Source: Hyparrhenia diplandra
Lineage: Eukaryota > Streptophyta > Magnoliopsida > Poales > Poaceae
Reading direction: 5' to 3'
DNA length: 64,000 nt
Assembly: GCA_015847255.1 (NCBI GenBank)
Contig: JADLZK010008990.1
Location: 124,001-188,000, forward strand
Both the position numbers and the translations under genes were made by a program. The notes below the pieces were generated by a model. That model was not told the DNA's origin and did not search any database. It saw nothing but the letters and a program-made list of their open reading frames with translations. Below are positions 1 to 11,672 of this stretch, piece by piece (positions within the stretch are counted from its first letter, which is position 1; every line of letters begins with the position of its first letter).

Positions 1-1144
1 GCTCCTGCAGTCGTTCTCCTCGCCTCCTTCGTCACCTCCGGTCGCAAGCGCCGCGTCCCTCCCTCGCCCCCCGATGCAGTCCTCCACTCCATCTCCTCGA
101 CCCTTGCTCGTCCCTCTGGAGCCACGGCCGGCGCGTGTCCCTGGCCGGCGCTTAGGGCCGAAGCTTCTCCCAGCTCTCCTCCCCACCGGTGGTCCTCGCA
201 GATCTGGATGCAGGATCTCCGTCGTCGCGGAGAGGGAGTCGCATCTCGCGTAAGAGAGCCTCGTGGCGAGCTGCGGTGCGGCGCTGCTGGTCTTGTGGCT
301 TCGCTCGAGCTGGATTCGGAGAGCTCCCCGCGTGTACAGGCAATGGCGGGCGGTGCTTGTAGGCAACGACATGATGGCACATCGGCAAGCTTGCTGGAGC
401 TTGAAGGCAGCGCAAGGAAGGCCCGTGCTGCTCTCCGTCTCCGCCGAGGATTACCGCCGTGTCTCCATCAGCCGACTGCTGCCGTGGAGATTCTGTACAA
501 CAACCAGGTCTGCCGCCCCAATTTCTCTGCGTCTCCATTCAACGCCAACTGCAGCAGCTTGGTCTTGAATCGGTGAAGCTGTTGGACAGGAGTAGTAGAG
601 AGATTAGGAATGGATGGAAGCTCTTGAATCACTACAGCTACTTGCTCTTCAATCGACGAGCTACCTTTAGTAGAGGAGGCAGAGAGAGGGCCGGCCAAGA
701 GCCTGATGACATTTCATAAACACCCAAAAATCGACTGAAACATCCATCTTGACTCATCTCTATATCCTGATACAATTAGCAAAAATCTAAACTAACTGCA
801 CAATATCGTAGAGCTACATGAGTGCTACAATTTTTCTTAAAGGTTCAGAGTTTAACTCGAATCGGAGTGGGAGGTATAAAGCTCCAAATTAGGGTACTTG
901 CAAACTGAAACTGAAGCTGATTGCTACTTTTGTTGCCTCGATAGTGGTAACCTTACCGACTAAAAGAAAAGTGGTGATTCTATCCAAATAAAACCAAGCC
1001 GAAAACAACATCTAATCCCAACTGGGGGCTACATGAAGCGAAAGCAACCAAACAAGTCCATCTTGGCTTGATTGAGCCTAGTTAAAAAGCTAGGCCCGGC
1101 TTAGTTGGGGCCAGGCCAGCTCAAATGGGAAACGAACCAAACAC
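1..1144. other. Unassigned spacer, GC-rich then AT-richer
   Basis: The first ~720 bases are GC-rich and open in several frames on both strands, but none of the translations resembles a family I recognise, and overlapping ORFs on both strands are what GC-rich non-coding DNA gives. From 720 to 1144 the sequence is AT-richer with many stops. I see no gene here. It could be the edge of a host exon or of a transposon lying outside the window. Confidence 0.5.
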
Positions 1145-1333
1145 ACCAATAAGAACCTGGTTCTCTAGCACATATATCCTCCCTTGTTGTCCCGGTCTCT
1201 CCCGCTTATGGTCTCGCCTTTAACCTGATTTACCTGATCACCACCGATCAAATTTTGATCGATCGTGGTTCAATGGTGGCTGGCTGGCTGCCTGCGTTAG
1301 CGTTAGCATCTTGGCCGCACCAAGGAGGCAGGG
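1145..1333. repeat. Segmental duplication, copy A (uninterrupted)
   Basis: This ~190-base stretch, beginning with AAGAACCTGGTTCT, is repeated with moderate divergence at 4402-4730. Both copies share the phrase ending in CTTTAACCTGAT and the later GCGTTRGC...CTTGGCC stretch. This copy has one CTTTAACC. In copy B a 176-base hAT insertion splits the sequence there and CTTTAACC is doubled, so copy A is the empty site. Confidence 0.8.
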
Positions 1334-2073
1334 ACATTGTTATTGCAGCTTGCGATAACAAAATTCTTAAATGTTGCCCTCCTCTTCTTTCTCCTCCCTC
1401 CTACTCTCTCACAATCAAGCGGGCCCTACATGTCAGCTTCTTTTTCCTCCTCTTCCCGCTGTCCCGGTGCAAGAGCCCTGTGTTCAAGCGCCGGTGCCAC
1501 CCGAGGAAGACGAGAGAGGGGCCGGTCTTCTCGGGCGGCGGCCCTGCTGTCCTTCTCCTTAGCCCCCCCATCGCCCGGCGCCGCCCCTCGTAGTGTAGGC
1601 GCTTGTGCGCCACTTCATCGGGGCGTCACGGTACCGGCCGAGGTGCTATGGACCTCAAGGCCGTGCATCGACCCCCCTAGCCGCATAGGATCCAGGGCAG
1701 CGCGCATGGCCGCCGCATCCATCGGCCGCAAGACCCCTTGCCATCGTAGCCGGGGAGCACCGCCGCCGGGCTGGGCGAAGCCGAGCTGCCGAAACTCCTA
1801 ACCCGACCCCTCATGTTGCACGCCGCCGCTAGGAGCAAAGAACGGGTGGAGGGAGGTTGGGAAAGGGCGGAGGCCGAAGTGGAGAAGGGCAGGTCGAAGG
1901 GAGAGGAGCCGGCTGAAGCAACCGCCGGCGTGGAGCTTTGCATGACTGAATAGGGCCGAGATGGGATAAGGCCGAAGGGTGAAGGGAAAACGCCCGAGGG
2001 CATTTTAGTCTTTGGAGTGCATATCTTTTCTTTTTTACTTTTTCGCTATTTAATGTTAGTTGTACCAACGGTG
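1334..2073. other. GC-rich spacer, no gene recognised
   Basis: The segment has GC-rich open frames on both strands (about 1337-1801 plus, 1677-2068 minus) with Pro/Ser/Arg-biased translations and no domain or motif. I infer that they are compositional artefacts. Confidence 0.45.
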
Positions 2074-2076
2074 TTA

Positions 2077-2520
2077 GAGCAACTCAAAGTTTCTCATTTA
2101 TGGTTTGACATTTGCTCGATTTGCCAACTCTTAAATCCAAATGTCAAATCCAAAAAGAGTTCATCTCCAACAGTTTGGCATAATTTATTTGGCAAACTCG
2201 GATATAACTTAACATCGGGAACCCCGAAAAGAGAAACAAAATTATGTTTACGTTCTTCCACCTCTTGAAAACTTACCTGAGGAAACCTGAGGCATAAACA
2301 AAATTATGTTTATGCTCTTCCACCTCTTCTAATACGTGACGTTGTGCCGTGAATACCAAACGTCGTGAAGCGCGAGCATAAATGCGCCGCAAACAAGGTT
2401 GATTTTGCCAACGCCACTAAATTGCCAACTCCAAATGCCAAACTGTTGGAGGGAGTTTTTGGAGTGTTTTGGCAAAATTTGAGAATGCCAAACACAAATG
2501 GCAAACTGTTGGAGTTGCTC
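2077..2520. mobile_element. Tourist-like (PIF/Harbinger) MITE
   Basis: The element is 444 bases long and starts GAGCAACTC. It ends GAGTTGCTC, the exact reverse complement, and is flanked on both sides by TTA (2074-2076 and 2521-2523), the usual PIF/Harbinger target duplication. Internal pieces such as CCAAACTGTTGGAG and their complements recur, so the inner part is also partly palindromic. It has no coding capacity. Confidence 0.75.
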
Positions 2521-2523
2521 TTA

Positions 2524-3790
2524 GAAAATAGGGGTATACGGAGATTTCATTTGAAAAAGGTGTGGGTAAAATTACAAAGTTAAAAAAATAAGAGTAAAAA
2601 CGTCATTGGCCTTTAAAAAGGAGGGTAGAATCATCAATCCCAAAAAAATTAAGCATCCGTCAAACTTTATGTTTGGCCCGATCCCGTCCTTCAGCTAATT
2701 GATGACAAAACTTGTGCGTCGACAAGTTACATGATCGATATACAACATACATATCGAAAGCTCAAAACAACAAGATCAAACTGAAGTAATCTCCCGGATT
2801 GCTTTGAAGATGTTCCCGCTTCGACTTAGATAAATCCCTGGAGCTAGTTCTGACTTCTAGCTGCTTCCTCCGGGCAGTTGAGAAGGGCTAAGAGCTAGCT
2901 GGATCCTATGTGGAAGGAGTAGAGAGAAGAGAGCCGGCGATTGGCAACACGCTGGCTCGAGCGGGCGGAATGGCCATGCGGCGCCTGCTATTGGTTCTTG
3001 CTCCTTTAGATGCATTAAATGGCAGGGGGGGCCACCACCACCACACTTTCTTGCAGCCCGCTGCCTGCGTATACCATTGCTCTTGCTCTGATCCTCCTAA
3101 GCTCATCTCTGTCGTCGTCTCCTCATGGCTTCCATGTGCGGGGCTGCGGGCATCCAAGCAACTTGGTTGCAAGCAACAAGCAGCTCGAGCTCGTGGTTTC
3201 GATATGTTTTTTTTAACAAGTCGTGGTTATGTCTGGTGCAGTTTGTGAATATTTTGTCCTGATATGTTGGTGCTTGTTTTGTCTACTGCTCTGCTCTCGA
3301 AGAACACAGATCTCTTAATAGGAGGCAGATCCGAGACTGGGCACTCATGGCGCCTCGCAAACCCTTCTTGTTTTTTCTTTGGTCCTTTTCTATTGTACCT
3401 AGGCTGAACCCACTTCATGAAACACGTGCCAATGCACACTTTCAAAAAAAAAAAAAAAAAACTGGCATTACCATGTGAAATATGCAACGATGCTTCTTTG
3501 ATTCTGGTCTTTCTTTTTTTTTTTTTACTAATATATATGAAACATAAATTCACATGTATTACGGCTACTACTAACAGTCATATATAGAGTTTACTTGTAT
3601 TTTTATTGAATAAAAAAAGTAGTATTAATAATAACAAAATTTGTGTTGCAGCGTGTACCATTTACCATCAACAACTCATGGGTTAATTTATGAGACACAT
3701 AGAAGATTAAACTATAATAACTCATGTCACTAGAGTTAAACACCATTAAATATATATAGTTTCATTACAGTTACTGAAATGAACTACACT
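2524..3790. other. Spacer with homopolymer runs; no gene recognised
   Basis: It holds a GC-richer patch near 2900-3200 with short open frames on both strands that I cannot assign. A poly-A run lies near 3445-3461 and a poly-T run near 3515-3526. From 3540 to 3790 it is AT-rich and forms the upstream region of the small peptide gene. Confidence 0.4.
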
Positions 3791-3794
3791 TTCT

Positions 3795-3802
3795 TATATA
3801 AA
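3795..3802 (+). promoter_or_regulatory. Candidate TATA box of the small peptide gene
   Basis: TATATAAA lies 103 bases upstream of the ATG at 3898, which leaves room for a leader of about 70 bases. It is the best TATA match in the AT-rich upstream region. Position and consensus are the only evidence. Confidence 0.55.
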
Positions 3803-3897
3803 ATCCATCCACGACTCAAGCTCCAACACAAGTTTACGACAAGAACTCTTATAATAACACCCTCACTGTGTTGTGTGTGTTCTCTAGAGAAACAACA

Positions 3898-4143
3898 ATG
3901 ACCAAGCTCGCCACCTTCATGGTTGTCCTCATCCTTATGGCCGTGGCGTCCATCCCATCCGCTCAGGGCATTCGCACCCTGGAGGATGTGAACCTACCAA
4001 TGGTCATGGCCGCCTCGTCGCCCACTTCGACGGAGGTCACCTTCTTCAACGTCCCGGCAGAGGCGGCGGTGGCAGACGGGCCTACCGCGCCAGCAGGGCT
4101 GGCGGTGAACTATGATGATAAAACACCCATCACAGGACCATAG
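3898..4143 (+). CDS. Small secreted peptide precursor, 81 aa, family unknown
   Basis: The frame encodes 81 residues. I chose the ATG at 3898 because the frame upstream opens only with GTG, the ATG has A at -3 (AACAACAATGACC), and the protein then starts with a classic signal peptide. Residues 1-4 are polar with one lysine, residues 5-20 are strongly hydrophobic, and a small-residue cleavage site (SAQG) lies near residues 21-24. The mature part of about 57 residues is Ala/Pro/Thr-rich, has no cysteines and ends NYDDKTPITGP. An acidic tyrosine followed by a proline-rich terminus recalls plant post-translationally modified peptide hormone precursors, where Tyr sulfation and Pro hydroxylation occur, but it matches no CEP, CLE, IDA or PSY consensus that I can name. 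It would enter the secretory pathway. The gene appears intact and intronless. An AATAAT-like polyadenylation context follows about 110 bases downstream. Confidence 0.7.
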   Translation: MTKLATFMVVLILMAVASIPSAQGIRTLEDVNLPMVMAASSPTSTEVTFFNVPAEAAVADGPTAPAGLAVNYDDKTPITGP

Positions 4144-4401
4144 ATATACATAGTAGTACTCCTGTCATAGTTGATGACGACCATACGCTATTTCCAGCAG
4201 ATATAAATCGGTGTTATATGTTATAAGTTGTGTCAACTATGTAAATGGTGTTCAAATAATGTCGAGCACACGTGATTGTTCAACACGAGTAAAATGAGAC
4301 TCGTCAACACTGTCAAAAAAATTAGACAACTGCATAAGATTACATGTATACAAATATAAACCATGATAAAGAATACAGACTAGCATGCAACTATTGTAAT
4401 C

Positions 4402-4730
4402 TCATAAGAACCTGGTTCTTTAGCACATATATCCTCCCTTGCTGTCCCGATCTCCCACTTATGGTCTCTTCTTTAACCCATTGGCGGATCTAGTGCATAT
4501 TGTCGGGGTCCGCCGACCCTGATGACTTGTTAAAAATAGCACTAAAACTCCTCTCATCCACATGTAAATCACTCTCAAAATAGAGAATCAATGCATGTTT
4601 GACCCGTCACCTACTACTTAACCCCAATGAGCTAATATTCTAGATTCGCCACTGCTTTAACCTGATCACCGATCAGCCTGATCCTGTCTGCTGGCTACCT
4701 GCGTTGGCCTCTTGGCCAAAGCCAGGGACC
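4402..4730. repeat. Segmental duplication, copy B (split by a hAT MITE)
   Basis: This is the second copy of the 1145-1333 segment. Homology runs from 4402 to the doubled CTTTAACC, breaks for the insertion at 4479-4654, and resumes through the GCGTTGGCC...CTTGGCC stretch to about 4730. Confidence 0.8.
4479..4654. mobile_element. hAT-type MITE, 176 bp, 8-bp TSD CTTTAACC
   Basis: The left end reads CATTGGCGGATCTAG and the right end, on the other strand, CAGTGGCGAATCTAG (13 of 15 identical). CTTTAACC occurs directly outside both ends (4471-4478 and 4655-4662). Eight-base duplications with CA-starting inverted repeats are typical of hAT elements. The paralogous segment at 1145-1333 keeps the empty site. 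No ORF is present. Confidence 0.85.
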
Positions 4731-7119
4731 AAGGCCATCCCTGGCAAATCTGAGGCCTTGTACGAAACTAAAAAATGAGGCCTACTAACCTTTGTTCCAG
4801 CCTTCACATCCACTGGATGATTACAGCTCAAAGTCACAAAACAAGGGGCATAGCCTAACAATTCCCCAAAGGGTTACAACAAAACGAAAAACAATCCTCA
4901 CGCACGAGGGCAATGAAACCAACAAGGCTCAAACAAGCCAAATATCCAGCAGACAACTAAACCAGCCAGGCAGCCACGCTCAGACTAGCTAACCGAACAT
5001 CTAGCAGACATTGTCTGATCCAAAACATTCTAACCAAACATCTATGCACGTTCAGATACCTAGACCATGCTCTAGCAAGTAGTAGACACGGCACCAAACA
5101 GAGCGCCACCACAGCCAAACAGCAAGACATTAAGCACCTATCCCCTTTGAAATAGGAGCCGTAGAACTGTAAAGCGACTCCTTGCAGAAGTTTACACCCT
5201 TCCTGCGTTGTTCTCTCTTCCTCTTTAGATAGCAGCAACCATTACCTGATCTAATACATCCCTCTGAAAATCACATGCAAATATGAGTTAACTAAGTTTT
5301 GGAAAATCTATCGCTCGCTGGAACTGAAAGGAAGCTGATTTGCGACAATTGTTTGGAAGGACGTGTCCCAAAAAACTTCCCTAATCAAAATACAAAATGC
5401 AGAACTTTTGGAGTATGGGTTGGTTATGCCTGTTGACTGTACAGGACACTCACAGTGCCCCCATACTATTAGTACTACTACAGTGCAGTAGGAGTATAAA
5501 TCAAATCTGACCGTCGATATATTTTCGACAGTTTAATCATTGTTCCAATTCGTTAACATTTGGGCAAATGACAATTACAATTATATCCTGATTAAGCGGT
5601 GGGTTGTATTGCACAGACAGGTCAGCGATGACCTAGAAAAAGGCATGCTGGTGTTGCATATGCTATACTTCATTAACTTGCTCTTGGTACGTACAATCAA
5701 TGATGCAAGCAGGAGACATTTAGTTCATCTGGATGGATCGGCCTGGGGGTAAAGCAACATCTATCTCCGATCCTTGTAGGAGTGAAGATGACAGATAATA
5801 TCGTCAAGAATTGGCAACTGATGTAGAACAACCCTTGTCGTAACTTTAAGCCTGTAAAATAGCAAGATATCTATTCTGCTTAGGCTGCAATGCCTACCAC
5901 AAAAATTTCTTGGAGGCTAGGCGATAGCATGATGCTTATAAGTACAACAGCATTGCAATACAGTAATAACAAACTGAGAACAAAGGAGGACATATAATTG
6001 GTCAAGTGATACTCCTCTATAAGATATACTAAATGCTAGAGCTTTTTTCTTGCATATAAATGTTACAGATAAAACACTTAACTGTCAGGTTTAATTTATT
6101 TAAGAGGAATCCAAGTAATTAAGTAGCTACTGCCTTCATAAAAGTTTACCTAAACTGTGTTTCTCACGTTGTTCCAGGCACCTCCAGTTTTGGATGCGGA
6201 GATGGAAAATCTAAATATAAAAGACATAGTTATTAGAAATAAAAACATTTCAAGAATTTATCATGATTGTAATGGGAAACAGAATGTACGGACCCGAAGA
6301 ATACAAACTAGAGCATCCGTGCACGAGGAAGAACTCCAGAGAGAGCTCAACTGCCGACACAAAAACCAAATAAGATCTGACAATAGGAGGTCTGACCGTC
6401 TGAGCATCACAAGAGCACCAGGGCAGGGCATATCATCTACCTGATGCATGCATCAGTGGGGATTTTGACCCACGTCACATAGTCACATTTGGCAGTGTCC
6501 TCCATGATGGGGTTAAATTGCCAGTAGACTTCCTCAACAATCTTAGAACGCAGCGATGCTGATAATTTTCATGGTTTCATCTCTTCTGTCTAGATTCTTA
6601 ATGCACTTCATCTTCCTCCAATCATATCCTGCCTCCCTTTATCTTTTGCTTAAGCCTCTGGACGTCCTCAACAATCTTAGAGCGCAGCAAGCAATGCCAA
6701 TAATTTTCATGGATACATCTCTTCTATGATTGGATCCTTAATGTGCTTGAACTTGCTTCAATCATTTTCCTTACTACATCTTTGCTTAAACCTCTTTGTG
6801 CATTTTAATAGTGCCTCTTGATGCACGAGTGCAAATTCTCATCCAGTAGGTCTCTACTTTGAGCTCACTGAGTTCTAACCATTCTGGCAGTTCTTTCGGA
6901 GGGACTTCTAGCCCCAGACGCTCTCTGGTAGCGGGACATGATCAGCGCAGCATCAACAGTTAATTCTTCACTGCCACGATGTCGAAGATAATCCAATAGT
7001 CAAGAAGATAATAATTTTTCAGATAGTTCTTCACTATACTTATTTCCCATCTTGGATGAAGCAGAAGTCGATAGCCCCATTGCTTGCTTCAATGATGGGC
7101 ACCTAAATACCCATGGGAG
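4731..7119. other. Spacer; degenerate LRR-like remnants toward the right end
   Basis: I see no complete gene. Short open frames at 4792-4992 (plus), 4957-5238 (minus) and 6157-6444 (plus) match nothing I recognise. On the minus strand, 6830-6930 contains a short leucine-patterned stretch (PEWLELSELKVETYW), so NLR debris probably extends left of the recognisable LRR exon. Confidence 0.4.
6527..6765. repeat. Diverged tandem duplication, ~135-bp period
   Basis: Two copies, 6527-6625 and 6661-6765, share TCCTCAACAATCTTAGARCG, then TAATTTTCATGG, CATCTCTTCT and CTTAATGYRCTT in the same order. Its closeness to the NLR 3' debris suggests duplicated NLR sequence, but I cannot translate it cleanly. 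Confidence 0.65.
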
Positions 7120-7123
7120 ATGT

Positions 7124-7821
7124 TCAATTCCTGATATTATTATTTATATACCTGGCGCTCCTGGGAATTGATGGCTCGAATTTCACATCCAAACAACAGT
7201 CTATCTCCAAATATTCAAGTCCAGGAAATAGATTGTCCGAGGGCAGGCAGGAGGATTCCCATACTAACCTCCCTACCCTTGCCATGGTCACTCTTCTGAG
7301 TTTTTTATGCACTTGCGTGCTAGAGATGCGTAACAACGATCTGGCATAGTCGAATCCCTGACTTATAATACGCCTGTCCAAAGTATTGAATGGTGATTCA
7401 AGAAGCTCTACACAAGACGAGAATGACGAAACATGCAGGTCTTCAAGATTTTGTAAATGATCTAGATGGAGATGTCTAGCTTGAACGTTAGAAAGCTCCA
7501 TGCTGACAAGATTTGGGAGCGACTGCATCCAATGAGGAAAACCAGCAATGATGGGGTAGTTCTTTATGAAAAGCCTTCTAAGGTTTTGATGAGGCTGGAG
7601 TAGTTCTAGCGCAACTTTATTGACTACAAAACATTTTGAATTCCACTCCAGACTTAATAGCTGTAGATCCTCTTTTCCCACCAAATTGATTTTCTCTGTT
7701 TCTGAACTTGATAGATGTTGAAGATCCTTAATGTTTAGTTCAATAAGCTGGTGGCTCGTAGTTTTTCTAAAACATCAATGTCATTTGATGAATCGGAATC
7801 AATGGAAATCTTTAGTCCCTC
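7124..7821 (-). pseudogene. LRR fragment, predicted last exon of the NLR locus (frameshifted)
   Basis: On the minus strand a plausible acceptor (AAACAG) opens a frame at 7821 that starts EGLKISIDSDSSNDIDVLEK. It is thrown off by a one-base loss near 7744-7746 and resumes as the long frame ending at the stop at 7124. The resumed part reads as NLR-type leucine-rich repeats: LQLLSLEWN, then LELLQPHQNLRRLFIKNY, FPHWMQSLPNLVSMELSNV and LQNLEDLHVSSF. The intron to the preceding exon would be 478 bases with phase 0 on both sides, so it may be the last exon of this gene. It could also be the surviving 3' end of a deleted neighbouring NLR, because the preceding exon already ends in a typical NLR C-terminus. 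The frameshift breaks it in either case. Confidence 0.6.
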
Positions 7822-8299
7822 CTGTTTCAGTTAAACAAGGCCAAAAAATAAGTGAAACATGCTGCAATTGTCAAGCTGTAGACTGTGGTACATAACATGC
7901 CCATCTTTAGGTGCAAATGCAGCTTTGATGTGTATTGTGTAAACCATTGGGCAATTCATGCTGGGCTAGTAGCACATGAAACTGGTTTAACATCATGTAA
8001 GAAATAAAGATAATAGGTAACTAAAGCCTATCACAACAAGATAAAGAAATAAAAACATTTGTCGGTATCATATTAGAATACAAACACAACTAAACATATG
8101 TGCACAGATGGCAGTGCGACGCAATTGGACAACTGTAAATTAGGATGGAAAATTACATCCACAAAATAGATCTAGCAGTTTTTCTGTCCCTCATAATATT
8201 CAAATGCTTATATCTCTTTACTTAAGTTACTGGTTTATTATGCGATAGCATGGGTTGAGGAAATAGTGGTAACTGGTAACTAAAAACAGGGCACATTAC
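7822..8299. other. Predicted short intron or 3' flank of the NLR
   Basis: The stretch is AT-rich with no ORF of note. A GTAATG donor (minus strand, 8299 down) follows the codon for the final Gln of GEDYHKIKHIKYHVQ. If the donor is not used, the frame runs on to a stop at 8222. Confidence 0.5.
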
Positions 8300-9933
8300 C
8301 TGTACATGATATTTGATGTGTTTAATCTTGTGGTAGTCCTCTCCTGAAATGCTGCATCGCTCAAGAATTTTGTAATTGCATTTCTTAAGGGTCAATGTCT
8401 TCAACGAGGTCAGACCCTTGATGGCATGAGGCAAGCACTGCAGTTTGGGAGCATGAACTTCTAGCTCCTCGAGAGATGTCAGATCCCCAACCAATCGGGA
8501 AGTACAGAAAAATTCCAACAGTCCAATATCCGCAAGCTCCTAAGGGTACGGCAGTTCTTTATGGTCCCTGGCAAGGTGATCAGATCGCTATTGGATTTAA
8601 TAGTCAAATTATTCAGGTTGACGCTGCTGTATCGAAGAAGCTCTAAACCACCAGAGAAGCCAAAGATATTTGTTTCTGCTTCAAGTCTAGAAAACCGTGA
8701 AGACCCAACAAATCTACCGGGTGATAGTTCTACCTCACTGCATGATCCAATTATACGCCTTATGCATCCTTGAAAACCTGAGTCAACGATCAACCTTGGG
8801 CATTCCTTTATCTTGAGGTCTGTAAGGCAAGGAAATATTTCACCTCCTTGCAACTTCTGTTGATCGTCATTCTGGGGCGTCTGTCCAGCAGACGGCTCCA
8901 AGTTCGTGGACCACATCTCCAAATTTTCCATCCAATCAATATGAAGTTTCCTTAGTTTCCTGAATGGGTGCTTTCCTCCATAAAAACCAGTATCCACTTT
9001 TTGGATATTAGGCATATCTGAAATGTGCAGTTCTTCTAGATTTGCTAGCTGTCCCACTGACGGGAGACGCTCACATGTTGGAATGTCAACCAGATCAATC
9101 TTCACAAGATTTGGAAGATAACCCTCAACTATCAGGTATTGGAGAAGTTCTTCAAAGATGCCTTGGATTTTTGATTCCACATGAAGTACAGCACTATCCT
9201 GTGAATATGCAGTAATTTCTTCATATGATAATGATAGCTTACTGCATGATTCAATTATACGCTTTATGGGTCCTCGAAAACCTGATGAGTCAAGGGTCAA
9301 CCTTGGGCATCCCTTTATGATGAGGTGTCCAAGGGAAGGAAATATTTCGTCTCCTTGCAACTGCTGTTCATCATCATTCCAAGAATTCTCTCCAGCAGAC
9401 GGCTCCAAGTTCATGGACCACGCCTCCAAATTTCCCATCCCATTAACATAAAGTTTCCTTAACTTCCTAAATGGGTGCTTGCCTCCATAAAAACTAGCAT
9501 CCACTTCTCGGATATTAGGCATATCTGAAATGTGCAGTTCTTCCAGATTTGCTAGCTGACCTAGTGATGGGAGACATTCACATCTTGGCATACCAACCAG
9601 CTCAATCTTCACAAGATTTGGAACAGAGAGATTGACATTCCTCATCCATGCACAAAATGTGGCACCCTGATAACCTCTTATCTCAAGTGTTGAAAGGTTT
9701 GCATGAGGCTGGAGTCTTTGGAGAACCGCAGAATCGTCACTAGGATTAGCCTTATTAGGTTGCCCACCGGACCAACTCAAACTCAACCTGCGGAGCTGGT
9801 CATATCTGCACAACATTGCAGGGTCAACTTCGTTGGCATTCTTCACGAAATGAAGGTTTGGAAGACATAGCTCCGTGATTCCAATGTCAATATTTTCATG
9901 GAGAAGGCCTAAACCACCTAACATTGCCTGCGA
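8300..9933 (-). pseudogene. NLR exon 4: LRR region with internal duplication and typical C-terminus (one frameshift)
   Basis: The acceptor is TTATTCAG (9941-9934) and the donor CAG/GTAATG. The exon encodes irregular leucine-rich repeats of the NLR type. Key phrases are LQPHANLSTLEIRGYQ, LPSLGQLANLEELHIS and SFYGGKHPFRKLRKL. The block of about 132 residues starting PNLVKIELVGMP (9621-9226) recurs as PNLVKIDLVDIP (9114-8722), 507 bases downstream in transcript order. Near the end, LPDWLG is followed by a stop because a run of C on the plus strand (8485-8488) has four bases where five restore the frame into DLTSLEELEVHAPKLQCLP. The restored frame ends in ERCSISGEDYHKIKHI, the usual C-terminus of grass CNLs. 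With that base, exon length is a multiple of three. Confidence 0.75.
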
Positions 9934-11672
9934 CTGAATAAGATACACGGTTACAAACACACACACATATATAAATACATATCTATATTTATATACTTTA
10001 TAATATATATTAATTAAAGAGCCAAAATTTCATCCTATTTTTTAGTCCACCTGCCCTAACTACTTGGATAGTGGAAAGTCATCACACTTCTTTTACTCCT
10101 CAAACTACACTCTGCAGCTCTGCCCTTCCTTTCTTTTTGGTCCTCAAAATGCACTCACGCTAGCAATAATCGAGATGGAGTTTAGTTTTAAAACGTATTG
10201 GGTCCTGCTCTCCTTATCTAGTATGTGACCCGGACTTATGGCCCATACTCATACGAGTTAGAGCAACTAGCGTCTAGTGATGGTATAGAGTCCTATTCCT
10301 CTATACGTGTTGGGTTCTCGAAGCAATGCACAGGAACATTTGCTAATGTACAAATATACCCACACTAATTTAATCTACAAACTAAATCTAAAATGCATCT
10401 CAAAGATAAAGCTAATATGCCCTCACTTTTTACTAAGCGAAGGTCCCTCTAGAGCATCAAATTAGGTGTCGCTTGAATCCCAAGAGATTTTGAGAATCCG
10501 AATAAAAAGAATCTTAGCAGTTTTATTGGATTTTTCGACATTCTAAAAGTCTGAGTTAAAATCCCTCTAAATTGTAGGCCGTTTGGATGAGACGCTAGGA
10601 TTCTGAGATTTTTCTTCCTCTGGGTTCTCAAAATTTTAGAGGATTCCAATGGGGGCCTTAGTTCCTACGAGGCATAGTACAAGAAAACAAACCAAAAAAA
10701 TCTCATAAAAGCTAGAAACATTGTGGCATAAGTGATTACTAGTTCTATTCTATTTTCTAAAAAAATTATCCACCTCTACTATTACGAAAATATTCTAAAT
10801 AACCACATTAATCTATTTTTAAATAGTCAACCTCAACTATTGTGAAAATAATCGTACTCTTGTGCCATTACGGAAAATGGTCTAAAGTAAAAATAATATG
10901 TTTTTGTGGGATGCTTATTAGGGGAATGAGTTTAACTATAGAATATGGAATATATAGTGATGCAGAGATAAATAGTGTGTTTTTCTTATAGAATTGATCG
11001 ATCATGCAGGAAACTAGGCAAGCATGAAGGCAGCTTTCAAATGTGATTAAAATAATATCACATAGGATTGGTTATTAATTAATAGGTTTTTAGTGGTAAA
11101 TTTTGTCAACCAATGTTCAAATTCCTTGGTATGGGTGTTCATATTTTTATTTTTGTTTAATCACACTTTTTAGTGGTAAATGAAAAGCCCGCCATTAGAT
11201 ATGGTGATTTTATCGATCTCAAAATTTGACAGATCATTTTTAAAGTTTTTAAACCTTTTTCAAAAAAAAAAAAAAAACCTACTCTTTAAAAGTATTACCA
11301 TATCTAACCCTTGCTTGTGTAGTGGTGTGACAAGACCAAATTGGATGAAGAATAAGATTACATACATTTTAAAACATCTAATTTCACAAGACCAAATGTC
11401 ATATATTTTAAAACGTCTAATTTCAAAGTAGGATGTATGTTGTTGCTACAATCAGGTCATGTCTAAGTCTAATTGTTGGCCATTTTATTAGAAACAAATT
11501 GCACTTTTCAAACCAATAAACAATTATAAGGACTACTCAACTATGGTATAAAACCAAACAGGGACGAAGAATAAGATTATACACATTTTATCTTGCTTGA
11601 ATTAGCACATCTTGCCTATTTTTCACTCCTTTTCTAAAGTAACAGAAGCGAAGCACGGCCAAAAGATATTAC
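9934..11672. other. Predicted NLR intron 3
   Basis: It lies between a GTAATA donor (minus strand, 11672) and the TTATTCAG acceptor at 9934. It is AT-rich with no coding signal. It contains a Tourist-like MITE (10465-10657) and a poly-A run near 11262-11276. If exons 3 and 4 belong to different genes, this would be intergenic. Confidence 0.5.
10465..10657. mobile_element. Tourist-like MITE, TSD TTA
   Basis: Its diverged inverted ends are GGTGTCGCTTGAATCC on the left and GGCCCCCATTGGAATCC on the right, read from the other strand. TTA flanks both (10462-10464 and 10658-10660). Complementarity continues inward (GAGATTTTGAGAATCC against AAAATTTTGAGAACCC). Confidence 0.55.

Noticed and set aside
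3868..3897. N-terminal extension of the small peptide by ten codons
   Set aside because: The extension starts with GTG, not ATG, and would put a polar stretch in front of the signal peptide.
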